This document shows positions 58,216-64,000 of a stretch of 64,000 nucleotides of DNA, in pieces. Source of the DNA: Begonia masoniana (taxonomy: Eukaryota; Streptophyta; Magnoliopsida; Cucurbitales; Begoniaceae); NCBI GenBank assembly GCA_022432975.1, contig CM039512.1, positions 41,399,501 through 41,463,500 on the forward strand, given 5' to 3'. Position numbers and translations under genes: made by a program. Position 1 is the first letter of the stretch; every line of letters starts with the position of its first letter. The notes under the pieces are model-generated. The model was not told the origin of the DNA. It worked only from the letters and a program-made list of their open reading frames with translations, and did no database searches.

Positions 58216-59648
58216 CTGGTTCTTCTTCAGCCCGAGCCCCCCGACGAGAGAGGGAGCGCGAGCGCCATCCCTCCGACGGCGACCATGCGATTCCGGCCCC
58301 CATTCCGACGAGCAAGCTCCGGCGAACTAAACCCCTCCCTTTTCCTCTCCGATTTCGTGCACAAATTGGACGAAAACAGGCTAGTTTCTTCTCCCTGTTT
58401 CCTCTTTGTTGATCGACGGGAGTGGTCTGAACGGTGAGGCTTGATTGGTCGATGGATTTATTGTTGTTTTGTGATGAGAATAGGGAATTAGAGGTGTGTG
58501 ATGTGATTCTCGGTGGGACTGGGATACCCCTGTTCCAGGGAGGAAGCCAAGGGTGCTGTGGTTTAGGTTTTGACTTGGGAAACTTTGATTTTTGTTAAAT
58601 TATGCTTAATAGGGTAGAATGTGATAGATTAGTGAGGGATTTGGCGGGATTTGTTAAAAAACTGAAAATGGGAGATTTAGCTCCAAAGACCGGTTCTGTT
58701 TTTTTAGGTTTTTACTTAGCTACGGTTAATCGTTTTAAATTCTCTCCTGGTATGTTAAACTAGGTTTTATGAGGAGCGTATAGCCGTTGCAATTGAGTCA
58801 TTCTGATAAGCGTAACAAAGGTTACGCAAACTCGATGTTTAGATAAAATTTGGGTTCTGAGTGGAGAACCCTCAAATTATGCTATGTCAATCTTAAATTA
58901 ATTTGAATGAGGTTAATTGACCATGAAATTAGTGAAATTGAGTTGAAAGTTAACTTTTGGGCGTTTTAGCGTAATGGACTGATTCTTTTTTTGGGGGTTT
59001 TGGACCGATTACGGCAACTCGTTTTAATTTCCCTTTTTAGTAGGTTAAACTAGGTTATTAGAGGAGTATGTGGTCGTCAGAATCGTTCGATTCCGATAAC
59101 CGACGTGAAAGTTATACGCGTCCAAAGTTTCGAGATGTTTTTTTTAACCAAACTAAATCAGTGACCCGATTAATTGAGTTTTAGTTTGGCTAGGCTAGAA
59201 ATAGCAGTTTGAGAGTGAATTAGTGAACATAAGCCTGATTTTAATGAAGTTTGAAGTTGGACGTTAAACTTTGTTAGAGAATGGGGTTTAGAGTTTCAAT
59301 TGTGGATTTGTTAAATGTTGCTAGTTTTGGTTGTTAGTTTTGGTTAGATAATTCTTTAGAATGTCCTTAGAATGCTTCTGAGTTATTTCTTTATATTTGT
59401 TAGGTTGTCGAGCGAGTAGGACGACGTGATTCAACACGTGCCGAGCAATCAGGCAAGTAGAGGACGTTTGTGTTTTGCCTTCGGGCCTACACCATGGAAC
59501 GGTAGGAAATTGTTTGTTTGGTTGTTGGTTGCTTTATTTCGTTTTGTGTTGAGCATTGTGTGTGACATGCATCACTGTTTTTAAACTACGAAATACGAGT
59601 TTTGAGCATGTTTTGAGTCGTGAGTTTGAAACGTAAGATATGCAAATG

Positions 59649-62600
59649 TGTCTCGAGTAGAACTCGAGAGGTACACTATTGTGTCTCGAGTAGAAGGATT
59701 TCTACTCGAGAGGTACGCTGATGTGTCTTAAGTAGAACTCGAGAGGTACGCTATTGTGTCTCGAGTAGAAGGATTTCTACTTGAGAGGTACGCTGATGTG
59801 TCTCGAGTAGAACTCGAGAGGTACGCTGTTGTGTCTCGAGTAGAAGGATTTCTACTCGAGAGGTACGCTATTGTGTCTCGAGTAGAAGGATTTCTACTCG
59901 AGAGGTACGCTATTGTGTCTCGAGTAGAACTCGAGAGGTACGCTGATGTGTCTCGAGTAGAACTCGAGAGGTACGCTATTGTGTCTCGAGTAGAAGGATT
60001 TCTACTTGAGAGGTACGCTGATGTGTCTCGAGTAGAACTCGAGAGGTACGCTGTTGTGTCTCGAGTAGAAGGATTTCTACTCGAGAGGTACGCTATTGTG
60101 TCTCGAGTAGAACTCGAGAGGTACGCTATTGTGTCTCGAGTAGAAGGATTTCTACTCGAGAGGTACGCTATTGTGTCTCGAGTAGAACTCGAGAGGTACG
60201 CTGATGTGTCTCGAGTAGAACTCGAGAGGTACGCTATTGTGTCTCGAGTAGAACTCGAGAGGTACGCTATTGTGTCTCGAGTAGAAGGATTTCTACTCGA
60301 GAGGTACGCTATTGTGTCTCGAGTAGAAGGATTTCTACTCGAGAGGTACGCTATTGTGTCTCGAGTAGAAGGATTTCTACTCGAGAGGTACGCTGAAGTG
60401 TCTCGAGTAGAAGGATTTCTACTCGAGAGGTACGCTGATGTGTCTCGAGTAGAACTCGAGAGGTACGCTGATGTGTCTCGAGTAGAACTCGAGAGGTACG
60501 CTGAAGTGTCTCGAGTAGAAGGATTTCTACTCGAGAGGTACGCTGATGTGTCTCGAGTAGAACTCGAGAGGTACGCTGATGTGTCTCGAGTAGAAGGATT
60601 TCTACTCGAGAGGTACGCTGATGTGTCTCGAGTAGAAGGATTTCTACTTGAGAGGTACGCTGAAGTGTCTCGAGTAGAAGGATTTCTACTTGAGAGGTAC
60701 GCTGAAGTGTCTCGAGTAGAAGGATTTCTACTTGAGAGGTACGCTGAAGTGTCTCGAGTAGAACTCGAGAGGTACGCTGAAGTGTCTCGAGTAGAAGGAT
60801 TTCTACTCGAGAGGTACGCTGAAGTGTCTCGAGTAGAAGGATTTCTACTCGAGAGGTACGCTGAAGTGTCTCGAGTAGAACTCGAGAGGTACGCTGAAGT
60901 GTCTCGAGTAGAAGGATTTCTACTTGAGAGGTACGCTGAAGTGTCTCGAGTAGAAGGATTTCTACTCGAGAGGTACGCTGAAGTGTCTCGAGTAGAAGGA
61001 TTTCTACTTGAGAGGTACGCTGATGTGTCTCGAGTAGAAGGATTTCTACTTGAGAGGTACGCTGATGTGTCTCGAGTAGAAGGATTTCTACTCGAGAGGT
61101 ACGCTGATGTGTCTCGAGTAGAACTCGAGAGGTACGCTGAAGTGTCTCGAGTAGAAGGATTTCTACTCGAGAGGTACGCTGAAGTGTCTCGAGTAGAAGG
61201 ATTTCTACTTGAGAGGTACGCTGATGTGTCTCGAGTAGAAGGATTTCTACTCGAGAGGTACGCTGAAGTGTCTCGAGTAGAAGGATTTCTACTCGAGAGG
61301 TACGCTGATGTGTCTCGAGTAGAAGGATTTCTACTTGAGAGGTACGCTGAAGTGTCTCGAGTAGAACTCGAGAGGTACGCTGAAGTGTCTCGAGTAGAAG
61401 GATTTCTACTTGAGAGGTACGCTGAAGTGTCTCGAGTAGAACTCGAGAGGTACGCTGAAGTGTCTCGAGTAGAAGGATTTCTACTCGAGAGGTACGCTGA
61501 TGTGTCTCGAGTAGAACTCGAGAGGTACGCTGAAGTGTCTCGAGTAGAACTCGAGAGGTACGCTGAAGTGTCTCGAGTAGAACTCGAGAGGTACGCTGAT
61601 GTGTCTCGAGTAGAAGGATTTCTACTTGAGAGGTACGCTGAAGTGTCTCGAGTAGAAGGATTTCTACTCGAGAGGTACGCTGAAGTGTCTCGAGTAGAAC
61701 TCGAGAGGTACGCTGAAGTGTCTCGAGTAGAACTCGAGAGGTACGCTGATGTGTCTCGAGTAGAAGGATTTCTACTCGAGAGGTACGCTGAAGTGTCTCG
61801 AGTAGAACTCGAGAGGTACGCTGAAGTGTCTCGAGTAGAAGGATTTCTACTCGAGAGGTACGCTGATGTGTCTCGAGTAGAACTCGAGAGGTACGCTGAA
61901 GTGTCTCGAGTAGAACTCGAGAGGTACGCTGAAGTGTCTCGAGTAGAAGGATTTCTACTTGAGAGGTACGCTGAAGTGTCTCGAGTAGAACTCGAGAGGT
62001 ACGCTGAAGTGTCTCGAGTAGAAGGATTTCTACTCGAGAGGTACGCTGAAGTGTCTCGAGTAGAAGGATTTCTACTTGAGAGGTACGCTGATGTGTCTCG
62101 AGTAGAAGGATTTCTACTCGAGAGGTACGCTGAAGTGTCTCGAGTAGAAGGATTTCTACTTGAGAGGTACGCTGAAGTGTCTCGAGTAGAAGGATTTCTA
62201 CTCGAGAGGTACGCTGATGTGTCTCGAGTAGAAGGATTTCTACTCGAGAGGTACGCTGAAGTGTCTCGAGTAGAACTCGAGAGGTACGCTGATGTGTCTC
62301 GAGTAGAACTCGAGAGGTACGCTGATGTGTCTCGAGTAGAACTCGAGAGGTACGCTGAAGTGTCTCGAGTAGAACTCGAGAGGTACGCTGAAGTGTCTCG
62401 AGTAGAAGGATTTCTACTTGAGAGGTACGCTGAAGTGTCTCGAGTAGAAGGATTTCTACTCGAGAGGTACGCTGAAGTGTCTCGAGTAGAAGGATTTCTA
62501 CTTGAGAGGTACGCTGAAGTGTCTCGAGTAGAACTCGAGAGGTACGCTGAAGTGTCTCGAGTAGAAGGATTTCTACTCGAGAGGTACGCTGAAGTGTCTC

Positions 62601-62766
62601 GAGTAGAACTCGAGAGGTACGCTGAAGTGTCTCGAGTAGAACTCGAGAGGTACGCTGAAGTGTCTCGAGTAGAACTCGAGAGGTACGCTGAAGTGTCTCG
62701 AGTAGAACTCGAGAGGTACGCTGAAGTGTCTCGAGTAGAACTCGAGAGGTACGCTGAAGTGTCTCG
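59649..62766. repeat. 33/42-bp mixed minisatellite, about 80 units
   Basis: Two unit lengths alternate irregularly: a 33-bp form with CTCGAGTAGAACTCGAG and a 42-bp form with an extra GGATTTCTA, making an 11-bp inverted repeat (CTCGAGTAGAA/TTCTACTCGAG). A variable triplet after GCT (ATT, GTT, GAT, GAA) is graded along the array. Both lengths are multiples of three and free of stops, so frames of more than 1000 codons run on both strands. There is no evidence that they are genes. Confidence 0.97.
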
Positions 62767-63163
62767 TTTGTAGGTACTTAGCATTTTGGAAGCGCCATTT
62801 TCAGGCGTTACTTTGCCGAAATTTTCGGGGAGGACGCCGTGGTACTTAACGGTTAGGATTAAGGAAAATTAATGAGTTTAGGCAGCTAGGTATAATCTAA
62901 TAGAGCTTCGAGAGACTTAGTTTTAGATTCTGCTGTGTCCGTTTTTTTTACTAATATTTTGGAATCGAGATTTTAAACGAAAATTACATTAAATTATGTT
63001 TTAAACACGGGATTGATTAGCAAAGTAGCGCACCGAGCAAGGGTGGGTTCGGGGGCGTTACATATACAATTACCACCTAATTCTATCCATAAGAATCCCA
63101 AAATACATTCGAGTCATCCCCACGGGTCAAAATACGCGCCGACTGCCCAGCACACTCCCACGG

Positions 63164-64000
63164 TATAACGCCCCCGAACCCGTCCTGGCTCGGTGCGCTA
63201 CTTTGCTAACTTGACCTGCATTTAAAAAGACGTTTAAAATAATTTTCGATAAATTTTTTACTCAATTTTTGGGTTTTTTGAACCTTCGATTTTTGTTGGA
63301 AAATGTGCTCAAAATACATTTAAAATATGTCAGAAAAGATCGGGTTAAAACATAGTAGAAATAGGAGCATTTAAAAAAAAATCGTTTTGGGCTCGGTTGG
63401 GCGCCTCCCGAGCGTGTCGCCCAGGCAGCTCGCCCGTGCGCTTGGCCGCTGCGCGCTGCGAGCGCGCACAGCAGCTCGCCGCACTGGCAGCAACGCGCCC
63501 AGCCAGACCGATCGGCGCCCAGCACAGCCGATTGGGCCCTCTCGGGTTTCATTCGGCCAAAAATGTCCATTTTTCACTTTTCTTCAAATTTCCTTCAAAC
63601 CACACCCCTCCAAATCACCCAAAACTTACCCCCACATTCCCGACACTCCCGACTCCGTGCCCTGTAAAAATCACAGAAAACCGACTTAAAACGGTTAACA
63701 AAAAAATAGAGAAAAGTGAACCCAACGTTAATTATTTTAAAACCAAAACGAGCGGCATAACGCCTATAATTACTAAAATCCAAAACCTGAAATCAAAGCC
63801 TCAAAACACCATCATTCCATACCAATCATCCAACAAAGCCATCACTAATCATAATTATCCAAAATAGGAAAACAACTATCTACAATGTAAAATACCAAAA
63901 TTCCCACAACTACCCAAAGAACGTGGCTGAGACGCCCCGACAAGTGCCTGCATCGACAAGTGCCTGCATCGACAAGTGCCTGCATAGGAGTATTGGTGGT
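63164..64000 (-). mobile_element. Left part of LTR T (group II); right end outside
   Basis: It begins TATAACGCCCCCGAACCC, the usual TGTAACGCCCCC end with one change, followed by CTGGCTCGGTGCGCTAC as in E, O and P. The expected TSD is CACGG (63159-63163). A GC-rich stretch at 63400-63540 and a start of a new 16-bp array at 63938 follow. Open frames at 63262-63867 have no recognised domain. Confidence 0.75.
63938..63985. repeat. 16-bp repeat, three copies, in LTR T
   Basis: CGACAAGTGCCTGCAT occurs three times in tandem at 63938, 63954 and 63970, then breaks up. It stands where LTRs E, O and P have the single sequence CCCCGACAAYTGCCYGCA. Confidence 0.85.

Larger units (their letters stand above)
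57938..63062 (+). mobile_element. Solo LTR S (group II), TSD TATAC, inside R
   Basis: The ends are TGTAACACCCGGGATT and TTCGGGGGCGTTACA, flanked by TATAC at 57933-57937 and 63063-63067. It is 5125 bp. It has a hairpin at 58193-58215, a donor-like CAGGCAAGTAG (GC donor) at 59450-59460, a TGCCTTCGGGCC hairpin, a 5' arm at 59486-59500, then the 33/42-bp array. The 3' arm is missing: the array passes directly into GTAGGTACTTAGCATTTTGG (62770-62789). Confidence 0.93.
55858..64000 (+). mobile_element. LTR Q (group I), split by R; right end outside
   Basis: It begins TGTAACACCTGGTTC after TGATA (55853-55857), inside the 5' LTR of L. The sequence 55858-57095 closely follows LTR F: ACATTAC/CCGCCAC block, CAGGTAAGTAGAG (56392-56404), 5' arm 56422-56436, two-copy repeat 56540-56745, 3' arm 56867-56881. 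R is inserted at 57096 and does not close before the window ends. Confidence 0.85.
57096..64000 (-). mobile_element. LTR R (group III), split by S and T; right end outside
   Basis: It begins TGTAACGACCCTTAG, like LTR D, with expected TSD GTTCT (57091-57095). The pieces seen are 57096-57937 and 63068-63163. It carries the CGATCGATCG cluster at 57310-57390, an AT-rich AATAAT stretch, and a CCCCACGGGTCAAAATACGC block at 63119-63138 that is also present in LTR D. Confidence 0.82.

Noticed and set aside
59728..62784. Frames of more than 1000 codons on both strands
   Set aside because: They come from the 33/42-bp array, whose units are multiples of three and lack stops. Open reading on both strands and lack of any domain argue against a gene.
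63262..63867. Possible Arg/Ala-rich gene at the right end
   Set aside because: Frames overlap on both strands in a GC-rich part of LTR T, and no domain or codon pattern supports a gene.

Overview
This window is plant nuclear DNA, almost certainly from a repeat-rich flowering plant. The evidence is a Ty3/gypsy pol remnant of the plant type, tRNA-iMet-type primer-binding sites (complement of TGGTATCAGAGC), a hAT transposase in plant format with GT-AG introns, and a stack of nested LTRs with TG...CA ends and 5-bp target-site duplications (TSDs). I find no intact host gene, no rRNA or tRNA gene, and no prokaryotic features. Nearly every base can be assigned to a transposable element or a repeat array.

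Layout. (1) 1-13735: minus-strand gypsy element A, with its 3' LTR cut by the window edge, a broken pol and a 5' LTR that runs to 13065. The 5' LTR has been split by two later solo LTRs (E, 5366-9262; C, 9489-11560) and carries a recent 275-bp tandem duplication. A itself sits in an older LTR, G. (2) 13736-32704: an old low-copy backbone interrupted by solo LTR H (14804-21180, itself holding D and F), solo LTR I with a 3.2-kb 47-bp minisatellite, foldback element J, solo LTR K, and a decayed LTR, M. (3) 32705-55857: minus-strand element L, which keeps a decayed gag but no pol. Its gag is split by solo LTR E2 (1.5 kb of an 8-bp repeat, plus foldback element N). Its 5' LTR is split by the two-LTR non-coding element O (40004-51056, with solo LTR P inside) and by a hAT transposon (51705-55319). 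(4) 55858-64000: LTR Q holds R, R holds S (a 3.1-kb 33/42-bp array) and T. The right ends of Q, R and T lie outside the window.

The LTRs fall into three main groups: I (A, F, G, K, Q, probably M), II (E, E2, O, P, S, T) and III (C, D, H, R, and foldback N). Insertion I is not placed. LTR length varies from about 1.8 to 5.3 kb, mostly because of internal tandem arrays. Ten insertions are solo LTRs with matching 5-bp TSDs, against three that keep internal DNA, so LTR-LTR recombination has been frequent.

The most notable observation is a module shared by LTRs of different groups. It has a splice-donor-like CAG|GTAAGTAG, often a C(UUCG)G tetraloop hairpin, then a 5' arm (CCTACATCACAAAAC in group I, CCTACACCATRGAAC in group II). 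The complementary 3' arm lies 0.4-3.4 kb downstream. The two arms change together between groups, which is the signature of a conserved RNA or DNA stem. Several unrelated minisatellites lie between the arms. A second covarying hairpin sits near the 5' start of group II LTRs. Two foldback elements (J, N) have LTR-like TG...CA ends and 5-bp TSDs and look like inverted LTR ends mobilised by a retroelement integrase. All of this is read by eye, with no alignment or folding run.
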